A stretch of 64,000 nucleotides of DNA from CAIWHR01 sp963811685 (GCA_963811685.1 CAWESK010000007.1:245199-309198), one strand, 5' to 3'; counted from the first letter of the stretch, positions 1-9,348 are shown. Notes: a model not told the origin generated them from the letters alone. Program-made: numbers and translations.

Positions 1-713
1 TTTTCGTCGACACGCCCGGCTTCCAGACGCTCCATCGCTCGCGGTTGAACGAGCGGATGAATCGCACGGTGACGCAAAGCCTGGCAGACGTCGATGCCGT
101 CGTGCTGGTGATCGAAGCCGGGCGCACGGTTCCGGCCGATCGCGCGGTCATTGCGCTGCTGCCTCCTCGTGCAGGCGTCGTCGTTGCGCTCAACAAGGTC
201 GATGCGCTTCCGCAGAAGGACGCGCTGCTGACGCAGATGGCGGAGCTCGCCGCGATCCGCGACTTCGCGGCGATCGTTCCGGTCAGCGCCGAGAAGGGGA
301 GCGCTGTTGACGAGCTCCTCGCCGAGGTCGCGAAGATGCTGCCGGCGTCGCCGCCGCTCTTCGGCGCCGACGATATCACCGATCGCGACGAGCGGTTCCT
401 CGCCGCGGAGTTGGTCCGCGAAAAGATCTTTCGCCTGCTCGGCGAGGAAGTGCCGTATGCGACGGCCGTCGTCGTCGACGCGTTCAAGGTCGAGGGCGAC
501 CTGCGCCGGATTCAGGCGACCGTCTACGTCGAGCGCGAGAACCAGCGCGCGATCCTGCTCGGCGCCGGAGGGGCGAAGATGAAGCAGATCGCCGCCAGCG
601 CACGCATCGACATGGAGCGCCTGTTCGGCGGCAAGGTCTTTCTCGAGGTGTGGGTGCGCGTGAAGAAGGGCTGGGCCGACAGCGAAGCGTCGCTCAGGCG
701 CCTGGGATACTGA
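1..713 (+). CDS. era: GTPase Era, C-terminal part (5' end outside window)
   Basis: Ribosome-associated GTPase needed for 16S rRNA maturation and 30S assembly. The frame is open from base 3, so the start and the P-loop lie upstream; 236 residues are visible. The fragment opens with the G3 motif DTPG, carries G4 as NKVD about 55 residues on, and ends in a KH RNA-binding domain with a GAGGAKMKQI loop and the usual KGWADSE near the C-terminus. The recO start lies 17 bases downstream, as in the common rnc-era-recO-pdxJ operon. Identification is secure; only completeness is limited. Confidence 0.96.
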   Translation, partial: FVDTPGFQTLHRSRLNERMNRTVTQSLADVDAVVLVIEAGRTVPADRAVIALLPPRAGVVVALNKVDALPQKDALLTQMAELAAIRDFAAIVPVSAEKGSAVDELLAEVAKMLPASPPLFGADDITDRDERFLAAELVREKIFRLLGEEVPYATAVVVDAFKVEGDLRRIQATVYVERENQRAILLGAGGAKMKQIAASARIDMERLFGGKVFLEVWVRVKKGWADSEASLRRLGY

Positions 714-730
714 GGCGGAGCGCGACCGAC

Positions 731-1483
731 ATGCCGACCCGCGCCCGGCCGCTGCGCCGTGACGACCAGCCGGCGTTCGTGCTGCACGCGTACCCGTATC
801 GCGAAACCAGCCTGATCGTCGAGGCATTCACGCCCGACTTCGGGCGGGTCGCGCTGGTGGCGCGCGGCGCGAAGCGGCCGCGCTCGGAGCTCCGCGGGCT
901 GCTGCAGGGCTTCCAGCCGCTGCTGCTTTCGTGGTCGGGGCAGCATGAGCTCAAGACGCTGCTCAAAGCCGAATGGCGCGGCGGCCTGCCGCGCCTGGGC
1001 GGCGAGGCGCTGCTGTGCGGGTTCTACCTGAACGAGCTCCTGCTGAAGCTCTTGCCGCGCGAGGACCCGCATCCCGATGTGTTCGCCGACTATGAAACGG
1101 CGCTCGGTGATCTCGCCGTCGGGCGCGACCAGGCAACGGTGCTCCGCCGCTTCGAGGTCAGGCTGCTGGCGGCGATGGGCTATGCGTTGCCGCTGGTCCG
1201 CGAGGCCGACACCGGCGCACCGGTCGATCCCGCGGCCCGATACCATTACGCGTTCGACCGCGGCCCCAGGCGCTCGTCGCCCGGGCCGGGGCAGCGGCTG
1301 CCCGTGGTGCGCGGAACGACGCTGCTCGCGCTGGCCGAGCAACGGTATCCGGATGCGGCGACCGCCGCCGAGGCGAAGCGGCTGATGCGCGAGGTGCTCG
1401 ATCATTACCTCGAGCAGCGCGGTGTCGAAAGCCGGCGCGTCGTGCAGGACCTGCAAGCGCTGGAGGATGAGGCCCATGATTGA
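731..1483 (+). CDS. recO: DNA repair protein RecO
   Basis: Recombination mediator that with RecR helps load RecA on SSB-coated DNA. The 250-residue product has the family's usual length. Its N-terminal OB fold begins after about residue 15 (FVLHAYPYRETSLIVEAFT), followed by the helical domain with LCGFYLNELLLKLLPREDPH. The four-cysteine zinc site of some RecO proteins is absent, as is usual in proteobacteria. The ATG at 731 was chosen because it follows era cleanly; the frame is also open upstream inside era. The 3' end overlaps pdxJ by 8 bases, so the two are probably translationally coupled. Confidence 0.93.
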   Translation: MPTRARPLRRDDQPAFVLHAYPYRETSLIVEAFTPDFGRVALVARGAKRPRSELRGLLQGFQPLLLSWSGQHELKTLLKAEWRGGLPRLGGEALLCGFYLNELLLKLLPREDPHPDVFADYETALGDLAVGRDQATVLRRFEVRLLAAMGYALPLVREADTGAPVDPAARYHYAFDRGPRRSSPGPGQRLPVVRGTTLLALAEQRYPDAATAAEAKRLMREVLDHYLEQRGVESRRVVQDLQALEDEAHD

Positions 1484-2222
1484 GCTCGGCGTCAACATCG
1501 ATCACGTCGCGACGCTGCGCCAGGCGCGTCGCACCCACGAGCCGGATCCGGTGTGGGCTGCCGTCGAGGCGCATCTCGGCGGCGCCGACGGCATCACCGT
1601 GCATCTGCGCGAGGACCGTCGCCACATCCAGGACGAGGACGTGCGGCGGCTGCGAGAGCTCGTCCATATCAAGCTCAATCTCGAGATGGCCGCGACCAGC
1701 GAGATGATCGCCATCGCCTGCGCGTTGAAGCCCGAGATGGCGATGCTGGTGCCGGAAGGGCGGCAGGAAGTGACCACCGAGGGCGGTCTCGACATCGTTG
1801 CGCGCGAGCCGGCGCTGCGGGAGGCGGTCCGGCGTCTGGCTGATGCCGGGATCGTCACCAGCGTCTTCATCGACGCCGACCTGAAGCAGATCGAAGCGGC
1901 GGCGCGGATCGGCGCGCGCGTCTGCGAAATCCACACCGGGCCGTATGCGCACGCGTTTCACGCCAAGGGCCGCGATCCGGAAAGCGCGGCCGTCGTCGCG
2001 CAGCTCGCTGAAATCCGCGCGGCAGGAGAGGCGACCCGCGGCGCGGGGATGCGCTTCAACGCCGGCCATGCGCTCAACTATTTCAACGTGCAGCCGGTCG
2101 CGGCGCTGCCCGGCGTGCGCGAGCTCCACATCGGGCACGCGATCGTCTCGCGCTCGGTGTTCGTGGGCTTGCGCGAAGCGGTGCGGCAGATGAAAGCGCT
2201 GATCCGCGAGGCAGCGGCGTGA
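1476..2222 (+). CDS. pdxJ: Pyridoxine 5'-phosphate synthase
   Basis: Condenses 1-deoxyxylulose 5-phosphate with 3-amino-1-hydroxyacetone phosphate to pyridoxine 5'-phosphate, the last ring-forming step of DXP-dependent vitamin B6 synthesis. The 248-residue TIM barrel opens with the family signature ELGVNIDHVATLRQAR and has DGITVHLREDRRHI, KLNLEMA, VPEGRQEVTTEGG and NAGHALNY, all in expected order. ATG 1476 lies inside the end of recO. The product PLP is the cofactor of several enzymes encoded in this window (PhnW, the class III lyase, MetC), although the genes are not linked in regulation. Confidence 0.97.
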   Translation: MIELGVNIDHVATLRQARRTHEPDPVWAAVEAHLGGADGITVHLREDRRHIQDEDVRRLRELVHIKLNLEMAATSEMIAIACALKPEMAMLVPEGRQEVTTEGGLDIVAREPALREAVRRLADAGIVTSVFIDADLKQIEAAARIGARVCEIHTGPYAHAFHAKGRDPESAAVVAQLAEIRAAGEATRGAGMRFNAGHALNYFNVQPVAALPGVRELHIGHAIVSRSVFVGLREAVRQMKALIREAAA

Positions 2223-3193
2223 CCATTGCGTTGCCCCGCGGTCCCGTGATGCTCGGCATCGAGGGGCTGGAGCTGACCGACGCCGACCGGGAACGCCTTC
2301 TCCATCCGCTGGCCGGCGGCGCGATTCTTTTCACCCGCAATTACGAATCGCCCGCGCAGCTCGAGCGGCTGACCGCCGCGATCCACGCGCTCCGCGAGCC
2401 GCACCTGCTGATCGCCGTCGATCACGAAGGCGGCCGCGTACAGCGTTTTCGCGACGGATTCACGGCGATCCCGCCGATGCGCACGCTCGGTGAGATCTGG
2501 GATCGCGACATTGCGGGCGCCGCGCGCGAAGCCCGCAAGCTGGGCTTCGTCCTCGCGTCCGAATTGCGCGGACTTGGCGTCGACTTCAGCTTCACGCCCG
2601 TCCTCGATCTCGACCACGGGACGAGTGGCGTCATCGGCGATCGCGCATTCCACCGCAATCCCAATGCGGTCGCGCATCTTGCGGCGGCTTTCACCGACGG
2701 TCTGGCCGCCGGGGGCATGGCGGGTGTGGGCAAGCATTTTCCCGGCCACGGCTTCGTCGCTGCGGATTCGCACGACGAGCTGCCGCGGGACGACCGGCCC
2801 CTCGAGCAGATTGCGGCCGAGGATCTGGTGCCGTTCGCCGTGCTGATCCGACGCGGACTCGCCGCGATCATGCCGGCGCACGTTGCTTACACGGCGGTCG
2901 ATGCGCGGCCGGCGGGCTTCGCGCGCGCGTGGCTGCGCGACATATTGCGCGACCGATTGCGCTTCGACGGCCTCGTCATCTCCGACGATCTCGGCATGGC
3001 GGCGGCAGTTGCGGAAGGTGACATCGTCGCGCGCGCCGATGCGGCGGTGTCTGCTGGCTGCGATCTGGTGCTGTCCTGCAACGATCACGCGGCGTCCGAT
3101 GACCTCCTCGCACGCTGGATGTGCAATCCCTCCCCGGATCTCGCGCGCCGGCTGGCGCGCCTCGAAGGGCGTGCGCCGCAACCCCGCCTGTAG
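2219..3193 (+). CDS. nagZ: Beta-N-acetylhexosaminidase NagZ (GH3)
   Basis: Cytosolic glycosidase of cell-wall recycling that removes GlcNAc from GlcNAc-anhydroMurNAc peptides. The 324 residues match single-domain NagZ. The GH3 motif KHFPGHG lies at about residues 172-178, and the nucleophile Asp is in the SDD motif near 255-257. It starts with GTG overlapping the pdxJ stop by four bases (GTGA). In many beta- and gammaproteobacteria acpS sits between pdxJ and nagZ; here there is no room for it. Confidence 0.93.
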   Translation: MTIALPRGPVMLGIEGLELTDADRERLLHPLAGGAILFTRNYESPAQLERLTAAIHALREPHLLIAVDHEGGRVQRFRDGFTAIPPMRTLGEIWDRDIAGAAREARKLGFVLASELRGLGVDFSFTPVLDLDHGTSGVIGDRAFHRNPNAVAHLAAAFTDGLAAGGMAGVGKHFPGHGFVAADSHDELPRDDRPLEQIAAEDLVPFAVLIRRGLAAIMPAHVAYTAVDARPAGFARAWLRDILRDRLRFDGLVISDDLGMAAAVAEGDIVARADAAVSAGCDLVLSCNDHAASDDLLARWMCNPSPDLARRLARLEGRAPQPRL

Positions 3194-3291
3194 GGGGTGC
3201 TGCGCCGCTGCCGGACGACGCCTACGTGCGCGCGGAGCCTACCGGCGATGTACGATCGCGATTGCGTGCCACGCCGCAAGGGGAGCGAACC

Positions 3292-3993
3292 ATGGCCCTA
3301 TCTACTTACATGTCCGCGCTGATCGTCGGCGCGGGTCACGGTCTGAGCGCGTCACTCACTCGCCTCCTCCGAAAGGAGGGGCTCGCCGTCACCCTCGCCG
3401 CGCGGGACGTCGCCAAGCTCGCGCCGCTGTGCACCGAGACGGGCGCCCGCGCCTTTGCGTGCGACGCTCAGGACGAGGCGCAAGTGCAGGAATTGTTCGC
3501 GCAACTCGATCGTGAGCGTGGCGCGCCGGATGTGGTCATCTACAATGCCAGCGCGCGCTCGCGCGGGCCCTTTGTCGAGCTGGTACCGGCCGACGTCCAG
3601 CGGGCGCTGCAGGTCACCGCGTTCGGCGCGTTTCTGGTCGCGCAGCAAGCCGTGGCCCGGATGCTGCCCAAAAGACACGGGGCGATTCTGTTGACCGGCG
3701 CGTCGGCGAGCGTCAAGGGTTACGCGCAGTCGGCGCCGTTCGCGATGGGAAAATTCGCGATGCGCGGTATGGCCCAGAGCATGGCCCGCGAGCTATCACC
3801 CCAGGGGATCCACGTCGCGCACTTCGTCATCGACGGCGCCATTCGGGGCGCCGGACATCCGGGCGACCCGAGCAAGTCCGATGCAATGCTCGATCCGGAT
3901 GCGATCGCGTTCACGTATCTCAATATCCTGCGCCAGCCGCGCAGCGCATGGACTTGGGAGGTGGAAATGCGCCCGTGGGTCGAGCGATTCTGA
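3292..3993 (+). CDS. Short-chain dehydrogenase/reductase
   Basis: SDR-family protein of 233 residues; substrate unknown. The glycine-rich nucleotide site is GAGHGLSASL near residues 12-21, the NAG-type segment reads YNASARSRG, and the catalytic Ser lies in LLTGASAS. At the place of the YxxxK motif the sequence is F-AMG-K (SAPFAMGKFAMRG), so the catalytic Tyr is Phe while the Lys is kept. A purine-rich RBS (AAGGGGAGCG) precedes ATG 3292. It is a separate unit about 100 bases after nagZ. Loss of the Tyr hydroxyl occurs in some SDR subgroups, so activity may be altered rather than absent. Confidence 0.85.
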   Translation: MALSTYMSALIVGAGHGLSASLTRLLRKEGLAVTLAARDVAKLAPLCTETGARAFACDAQDEAQVQELFAQLDRERGAPDVVIYNASARSRGPFVELVPADVQRALQVTAFGAFLVAQQAVARMLPKRHGAILLTGASASVKGYAQSAPFAMGKFAMRGMAQSMARELSPQGIHVAHFVIDGAIRGAGHPGDPSKSDAMLDPDAIAFTYLNILRQPRSAWTWEVEMRPWVERF

Positions 3994-4066
3994 GGACGCG
4001 GCGCGTCGTGCGGCTTTGGAGATGTGCGGCCCATTGCAGCCGACTGCCAAAGCGCGTGGCGAGCGT

Positions 4067-4265
4067 CTACTCGAAGGTCGCGCTCCAGTAGTGATGGCCC
4101 ATCCAGTCCTTGTGCAACTTCAAGCTACCGTCGCGCTTGAACGTCTGCTCCGCCTTGCCGGCATGCTCACCTTCCCGGCGGGCCATGCCGATGAGCGAGA
4201 ATCCAAGGAGTCCCGCGGACCCGCCCATCAGGAATGCCGCCACCAACCCACCAGATCGACACCAT
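4067..4265 (-). pseudogene. Small single-span membrane protein, frameshifted
   Basis: A strong RBS (GAGGAGG at 4272-4278) stands six bases before ATG 4265. The first six codons give MVSIWW; then the frame breaks at a GGG run (plus strand CCC at about 4248-4250). Removing one G joins it to LVAAFLMGGSAGLLGFSLIG, a hydrophobic segment, followed by a charged tail (MARREGEHAGKAEQTFK) ending at 4067. The joined product would be about 65 residues with one membrane span and a cytoplasmic tail. No function is recognised. The gap between the SDR and the IclR gene holds nothing else convincing. Confidence 0.6.
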
Positions 4266-4486
4266 AAGGTGCCTCCTCGATGACAGCCGATTGGAGGCCG
4301 TGCAGCGCAATATCTCGCTTCCTGCGAGAACCTGCTGCCATCAGCGTTGGCTCGATTCCGCTGAGGGCGCAACGTACCTCCTGTAGGACATTAGCGACGA
4401 TTATGCTGCAGGCAAACCGTAGGACGCGGTGGTTACGCCCGGCGGACCGCCGGACGCAGGCACATTGCGCAGTCGAAGGCCGCGGC

Positions 4487-5329
4487 TCAGTACGGATGCG
4501 GCCAGCGACCGCCGAGCCTCTTCGTCAGCTCTTCCGCCGCGTGCGCGACGACCGGTCCGAGCTGCTTGATCCGCTCGTCGGGAAGGCGCGTCGACGGCCC
4601 GGCAAGCGAAATCGCGCCGAGCGGCTCGGCGTGCTCGTCGTAGACGCTGGCCGCGACGCAGCGCGTGCCGAGCGCGTGCTCCTCGTCGTCGAACGACCAT
4701 CCGCGCTGACGGATCACGTGCAGCGCGGCCCACATCGTCTCGGGTGACGTGATCGTGTGCTCGGTAATCCGCGGGATCCCCTTGACCTTCAGGATGGCGT
4801 CGATCTGCTCGTCGGGTAGCGCAGCGAAGAGCGCCTTGCCTACGCCCGACGCATGGAGCGGAACGCGGCTGCCCAGCTTGACGATGGTGCGCATCATCTC
4901 GCGGCATTGCACCTGGTCGATGAAGACCGCTTCGGTGCCGTCGAGGATCGCGAGATTCGCCGTCTCGCCGGATTGCTCCATCAGTCGGCGCATGTGCGGG
5001 TGACTTTGCGCGACGAAATCGCGGCTCGCGAGGAACGTCGAGCCGACGGCGAACGCCTGCAGGCCGATGTACCAGCGCCCGAGCTCGCCCGCCTGGTAGA
5101 CGTAGCCCATGCGGTCGAGCGTCGCCAGCAGACGATGCGTCGTCGACGGCGGCAGCTCGACGCGCTGCGACACGTCGGTCAGCGTGAGGCCGCCTTCGGC
5201 GCGCGCCAGCGCCTCCAGGATGTTGAGTCCGCGGGTGAGGCTCTGCACTTGCGCGGTGGCGGTCCCGGTGGCCTTGAGCGGCGCGCGGCCGCGGCGCGGC
5301 GGTGGAGCAGTGCGATGGGGCATGGTCAT
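4487..5329 (-). CDS. IclR-family transcriptional regulator
   Basis: 280-residue regulator. An N-terminal winged helix (about residues 25-90; RGLNILEALARAEGGLTLTD and STTHRLLATLDRMGYV) is followed by the IclR effector-binding domain (about 105-275) with SGETANLAIL, PLHASGVGKALFAALP and GTRCVAASVYDE. Two nearby Met codons (5329 and 5323) could start it. It is divergent from the VOC protein gene at 5455 across 125 bases, so that gene and itself are the likely targets. The ligand cannot be read from the sequence. Confidence 0.9.
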   Translation of the reverse strand: MTMPHRTAPPPRRGRAPLKATGTATAQVQSLTRGLNILEALARAEGGLTLTDVSQRVELPPSTTHRLLATLDRMGYVYQAGELGRWYIGLQAFAVGSTFLASRDFVAQSHPHMRRLMEQSGETANLAILDGTEAVFIDQVQCREMMRTIVKLGSRVPLHASGVGKALFAALPDEQIDAILKVKGIPRITEHTITSPETMWAALHVIRQRGWSFDDEEHALGTRCVAASVYDEHAEPLGAISLAGPSTRLPDERIKQLGPVVAHAAEELTKRLGGRWPHPY

Positions 5330-5373
5330 GTCTCGATCGGCGCCGGATTCGACCGGTGCGCCGACACTATCAT

Positions 5374-5384
5374 ATCGAAACGAT
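5374..5384. promoter_or_regulatory. Candidate IclR operator in divergent gap
   Basis: The short palindrome ATCG-AAA-CGAT lies in the 125-base gap between the divergent IclR and VOC genes, beside TATCAT/TATGAT hexamers (5368-5374) that could serve as -10 boxes in either direction. The match is short and no -35 boxes are convincing, so this is only a candidate. Confidence 0.3.
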
Positions 5385-5454
5385 GACGGTCGCGTTGACC
5401 CGGGTCGGCGCGCCGCGTAGATTGCCGGTTCGCGTTGGCAGGGGAGTCCCAATC

Positions 5455-5892
5455 ATGAAGCGGCGTACCGGCGAGCCCTGGATGCCGGCCCCGGAGTACG
5501 GCCGCCTGCTGCGCGGTCTCACGGTGAATCTTCTCGTGCGCGACGTCGACGTTGCGCTCGCCTTCCAGCGTCTCGTGCTGCGCGCGGATGTCGTCTATGC
5601 GGATCCCGACATCGCCGTGCTGCGCGGCTACGGCGCCGAGTGGATGCTGCACGCCGATCACACGTACCAAGGGCACCCGTTGCATCGTGAGATCGCGGCG
5701 GTGACGGCGCGCGGGAGCGGCGCCGAGCTGCGGCTCCACGGCTGCGATCCCGACGCGGCGACCACCGCCGCACGCGCGAACGGCTTCATTGTCGTCGCCG
5801 AGCCTGCCGACAAGCCGCATGGACTGCGCGAAGCGTATCTCGCCGATCCTGACGGCTACGTGTGGGTACCGGACGTTCCAACCCGCGATTGA
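5455..5892 (+). CDS. VOC (glyoxalase/bleomycin-resistance fold) protein
   Basis: 145-residue protein with the vicinal-oxygen-chelate pattern: GLTVNLLVRDVDVALAFQRLV near the N-terminus, MLHADHTYQGHP mid-protein, and a C-terminal EAYLADPDGYVWVP strand. Such proteins are dioxygenases, isomerases or binding proteins; the substrate is not determinable here. RBS AGGGGAG precedes ATG 5455. It is divergent from the IclR gene and probably its target. Its end is 17 bases from the convergent yihY end. Confidence 0.8.
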   Translation: MKRRTGEPWMPAPEYGRLLRGLTVNLLVRDVDVALAFQRLVLRADVVYADPDIAVLRGYGAEWMLHADHTYQGHPLHREIAAVTARGSGAELRLHGCDPDAATTAARANGFIVVAEPADKPHGLREAYLADPDGYVWVPDVPTRD

Positions 5893-5909
5893 ACGCAGCG
5901 CGACGCGCC

Positions 5910-6819
5910 TCAATCGGTGTGCAGCTCTCCGGGCGATGGCCGCGTGGGAGGCGCCGCGGCTTCGCTTCCGAAACGCTCGTATTCCGCGATCACCTGCGCG
6001 CCGAGCAGCAGGAGAATCGACGCGATCTCGAGGCTCAGCAGCGCGACGATCGCCGAGCTGAGCGAGCCATAGACGACGCCCTACCTGTGAGACCGATGTG
6101 AAGTACCAGCGCAGCACGTGTCGTGCGGCTTCCCAGAGCAGCGTCGCCGTTGCGCCACCTATGAATGCGTGCGCCAGCACGGGGCGGCCGAACGGCATGA
6201 ATAGATAAAACGACGTCAACATCAGGATCTCGCCGGCGACGCCGACAAGATAGAGCAGGAATGCGGAGACGCTATCGAGCGAATGAGCTTGGCCGAGGAA
6301 CGCGAAGGTCTCGTGGCCCATCGCGAGCAGCGGGCCGGTCACGCCGGTCACGATCAGAAGCCCGGCGGCGAGGAAGAACAGGTAGCCGAACGGAATGAGG
6401 AGCGACGCGACGAGCTTGCGGCGCCGCACGGCGACGCGATGGTAGAAGATCACCGACATCGCGTTCTCAAGCACGGAGAACGCGAGCGAGCTGAAGAACA
6501 GCAGCGTGACGGCGAGCACCCAGCCGATCCCTTCCTGGCGCTCCAGGAAAAGGGACAGCTCGCGGACGATCGCCGGGGATTGCCCCGGCATGACGATTTC
6601 GAGATAGCGGGCGAGTGTCTGCAGCAGCGCGTTCGGGTCCACGTATTGCGCGAGCACGACCAGAATGACGATCGACAGCGGCAGGATCGAGAGGAGCGTG
6701 TTGAACGCGACGGCGCTCGCGAGCAGGAAGCCCTGGTTCGCGCGAAACCCGCGCACCACGCGCAGCGCGAAGGCCCCCGGTCGTTCGAGGACGCGCGCAA
6801 ATGTCTTGGTGATGTTAAT
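5910..6819 (-). CDS. YihY/BrkB-family inner-membrane protein (frameshifted)
   Basis: Integral membrane protein of the YihY/virulence factor BrkB family. It begins with a cytoplasmic segment, then FLLASAVAFNTLLSILPLS and further spans (LFFSSLAFSVLENAMSVIFY, FGYLFFLAAGLLIVTGVTG). The frame breaks at about 6079-6081: a GGG reads as GG to continue into VVYGSLSSAIVALLSLEIAS and the end at 5910. No ATG is present; the first conserved residues (SINITKTF) suggest ATT 6819 or a lost start, with a GTG at 6756 as a shorter option. It lies 77 bases after the FAD oxidoreductase gene and could be the last gene of the phosphonate minus arm, without functional support. Confidence 0.75.
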
Positions 6820-6896
6820 GGAAGGGCACCGGCGAAGGCGATTGTCGCTGCGCGCGGCCGCTCTCCAGGCGGCCGTCACGTGCCGACCATTGTAAT

Positions 6897-9329
6897 TCAG
6901 TCGAACTTGAGGTGCGGCGTGACGGCGAAAAGCTCGCCCGCGATGTCGACCTGGTAGCGCGCGTCGAGCAGCGCCTCGTCGGTCAGCGGCCGATCGGCGC
7001 GCGCATACGCCATCGCCAGCGCGCGTCCGTGCCGGCGGCTGTACCCGGCCGACGTGATCTCGCCCACGCTGGCGCCGTTCATCAGCACCGGCTCGCCGCC
7101 CCACGGAAAGGCCGCGGAATCGTCGAAGGACAGCAGCACCAGTCGTTTCGTGACGGCGGACGCCGGTCGCGCGAGGAGCGCGTCACGGCCGATGAACGGT
7201 TGCTTCTTGTCCATTTTTACCGCAAAGCCAAGCCCGGCTTCCCACGGCGTTTCGTCGGGGGACAGCTCGGCGCCCCAGGCGCGGCGGCCGGCCTCGATGC
7301 GCAGCGCATCGATCGTGTAGTAGCCGGCGTCGCGCAGGCCGAATTCGCCGCCGGCGCCGGTCAGCGCATCGTAGAGCGTGACGCATTGGTCGGCGGTGAC
7401 GTAGAGCTCGTAGCCCGGGCCGCCGACGTAGCTCATCCGCGCGGCGCGGACGCGCGCATGGCCGACATCGATTTCCCGCGTCACCGCAAACGGCATCCCC
7501 GCTTTCGACAGATCGTCGGGAGACAGCCGGCCGAGCAGCGCCTCGGCTTTCGGGCCCATCACCGAAATGACCGAGTAGCCGCCCGTCACATCGACGAGCG
7601 CAGCGTGCTGATCGGCGTCGATGTGCCGCTCGATCCACGCGGCGTCGCGCGTGGGCTGCGCGGATCCGGTGACGATGAAGAATTCGGACGGCGCGAGACG
7701 GATCACCGTGAGATCGCTCTCGAACCCGCCGCGCACGTTCAGCATGGCGGTATAGACCATCTTCCCGACCGGCACGTCGATCTCGTTGGCGCACAGGCGC
7801 TGCAGCACGGCGAGCGCGTCGCGACCCTTGAGGACGAACTTGCCGAACGACGTCTGGTCGAACACGACGACATCCTCGCGGCAGGCGCGCTGCTCCTCCA
7901 GCACGTGCGGCAGCCAGCCCGGCGTGCCGAGCGTGTACGCAGGACGCGGGGCGCCCGGCGGAAGAAAATAGTTCGCGCGCTCCCAATTCATCTTCGAGCC
8001 GAATACCGCGCCCTTCGCAGCGAGCCGGTCGTAGAGCGGTGACCGCCGAAGCGGGCGCACGGTTTCCAGCTCCTCGCGGGGCCAGCGCATCGCGTAGTGA
8101 AGCCCGAGCGTCTCCACGGTGCGGTCGGCGAGATGACGGCGATTGGCGTGAAACGGCGCGAACCGGCGGATGTCGACGTCCCACAGGTCGAGCGGTGCTT
8201 CGCCGTTGACGATCCACTCGGCGATGAGCTTGCCCGCACCGCCCGAGTTCGCGATGCCGGCGGAGTTGAAGCCCGCGCAGACGAAATAGCCCGCGACCTC
8301 GGGGGCTTCGCCCAGGATGAAATTGCCGTCGAGCGTGAAGCTCTCCGGGCCGTTCAGCAGCAATTTGATTTCCGCGGTCTCGAGGCACGGCGTGCGATGA
8401 ATCGCATTGCGCATCAGGATCTCGAAATGATCCCAGTCCTCCGCCAGCAGCTGGAATTCGAATCCGTCGGGGATCGGATCCACGTTCCACGGCTTGGCCT
8501 TGGGCTCGAAGCCGCCCATCACGAGCCCGCCCACTTCCTCCTTGTAGTAGAGGAATCCGTCCGGATCGCGGATGACGGGCAGGTCGGAGGTCACGCCGGC
8601 AATGGCCTTGGTGACGAGATAGAAGTGCTCGGCGGCGTAAAGCGGCACGGTGACGCCGGCGGCGCGACCGAACGCGCGGGCCCACTGTCCGCCGCAATTG
8701 ACGATCGCCTCGCAGGCGATCGTTCCTTCGTCGCTGGCCGCTTTCCAGCGCACGCCGCGCACGCGGCCGTCGCGAACGTCGACGCCGGTCACCTTGACGC
8801 CTTCCGCGATCGTCGCGCCGCTCATCCGGGCGCCCTTGGCAAGCGACTGCGTGAGGTCGGTAGGATTCGCCTTGCCGTCACCGGGTATCCAGACGGCGCC
8901 GGCCAAATCGTCGGTGCGCAGGATCGGCGCGATCCGACCCGCCTCGGCGGGCGAAACGAATTCGAACTCGACGCCGAAGCTCTTCGCCCGCGCCATCTGG
9001 CGCTTCATCAGCGTGAGGCGGTCCTTCGTTTTCGCGACGTTCAGGCTGCCGCATGCTTTCCAGCCGGTCGCAAGCCCGGTCTCCTGTTCGAGCGAGGCGT
9101 AAAGATCGATGCCGTACCGGCTCATCCGCGTTGCGTTACGCGTCGCCCGCGTCTGGCCGACGAGCCCTGCCGCGTGCCACGTCGTGCCGCAGGTGAGCCT
9201 TCCCTGTTCCAGCAGCACGACGTCGCGGACGCCGAGCTTGGCGAGGTGATAGGCAGTGGAGGCGCCGGCAATGCCGCCGCCGACGACGACGACGCGCGCC
9301 TGGGTTGGAATCACGGGAGACATCGGCAA
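6897..9329 (-). CDS. FAD-dependent oxidoreductase with GcvT-like C-terminus (DMGDH/sarcosine dehydrogenase type)
   Basis: 810-residue flavoenzyme. The N-terminal DAO domain begins with the dinucleotide motif VVVVGGGIAGASTAYHLAKLG (residues 13-33), followed by TWHAAGLVGQ, the segment where FAD is often bound to His. From about residue 430 a folate-binding GcvT-type domain follows (VVFDQTSFGKFVLKGRDAL, AWGAELSPDETPWEAGLGFAV). The closest architecture is dimethylglycine/sarcosine dehydrogenase, which removes N-methyl groups and passes the carbon to tetrahydrofolate. It is the seventh co-directional gene behind gntR, 20 bases after the EamA gene. In this setting an N-methylated aminophosphonate is the likely substrate, but that is inference. 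Confidence 0.88.
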   Translation of the reverse strand: MPMSPVIPTQARVVVVGGGIAGASTAYHLAKLGVRDVVLLEQGRLTCGTTWHAAGLVGQTRATRNATRMSRYGIDLYASLEQETGLATGWKACGSLNVAKTKDRLTLMKRQMARAKSFGVEFEFVSPAEAGRIAPILRTDDLAGAVWIPGDGKANPTDLTQSLAKGARMSGATIAEGVKVTGVDVRDGRVRGVRWKAASDEGTIACEAIVNCGGQWARAFGRAAGVTVPLYAAEHFYLVTKAIAGVTSDLPVIRDPDGFLYYKEEVGGLVMGGFEPKAKPWNVDPIPDGFEFQLLAEDWDHFEILMRNAIHRTPCLETAEIKLLLNGPESFTLDGNFILGEAPEVAGYFVCAGFNSAGIANSGGAGKLIAEWIVNGEAPLDLWDVDIRRFAPFHANRRHLADRTVETLGLHYAMRWPREELETVRPLRRSPLYDRLAAKGAVFGSKMNWERANYFLPPGAPRPAYTLGTPGWLPHVLEEQRACREDVVVFDQTSFGKFVLKGRDALAVLQRLCANEIDVPVGKMVYTAMLNVRGGFESDLTVIRLAPSEFFIVTGSAQPTRDAAWIERHIDADQHAALVDVTGGYSVISVMGPKAEALLGRLSPDDLSKAGMPFAVTREIDVGHARVRAARMSYVGGPGYELYVTADQCVTLYDALTGAGGEFGLRDAGYYTIDALRIEAGRRAWGAELSPDETPWEAGLGFAVKMDKKQPFIGRDALLARPASAVTKRLVLLSFDDSAAFPWGGEPVLMNGASVGEITSAGYSRRHGRALAMAYARADRPLTDEALLDARYQVDIAGELFAVTPHLKFD

Positions 9330-9348
9330 GAGGAAGCTTGAATGCGGA

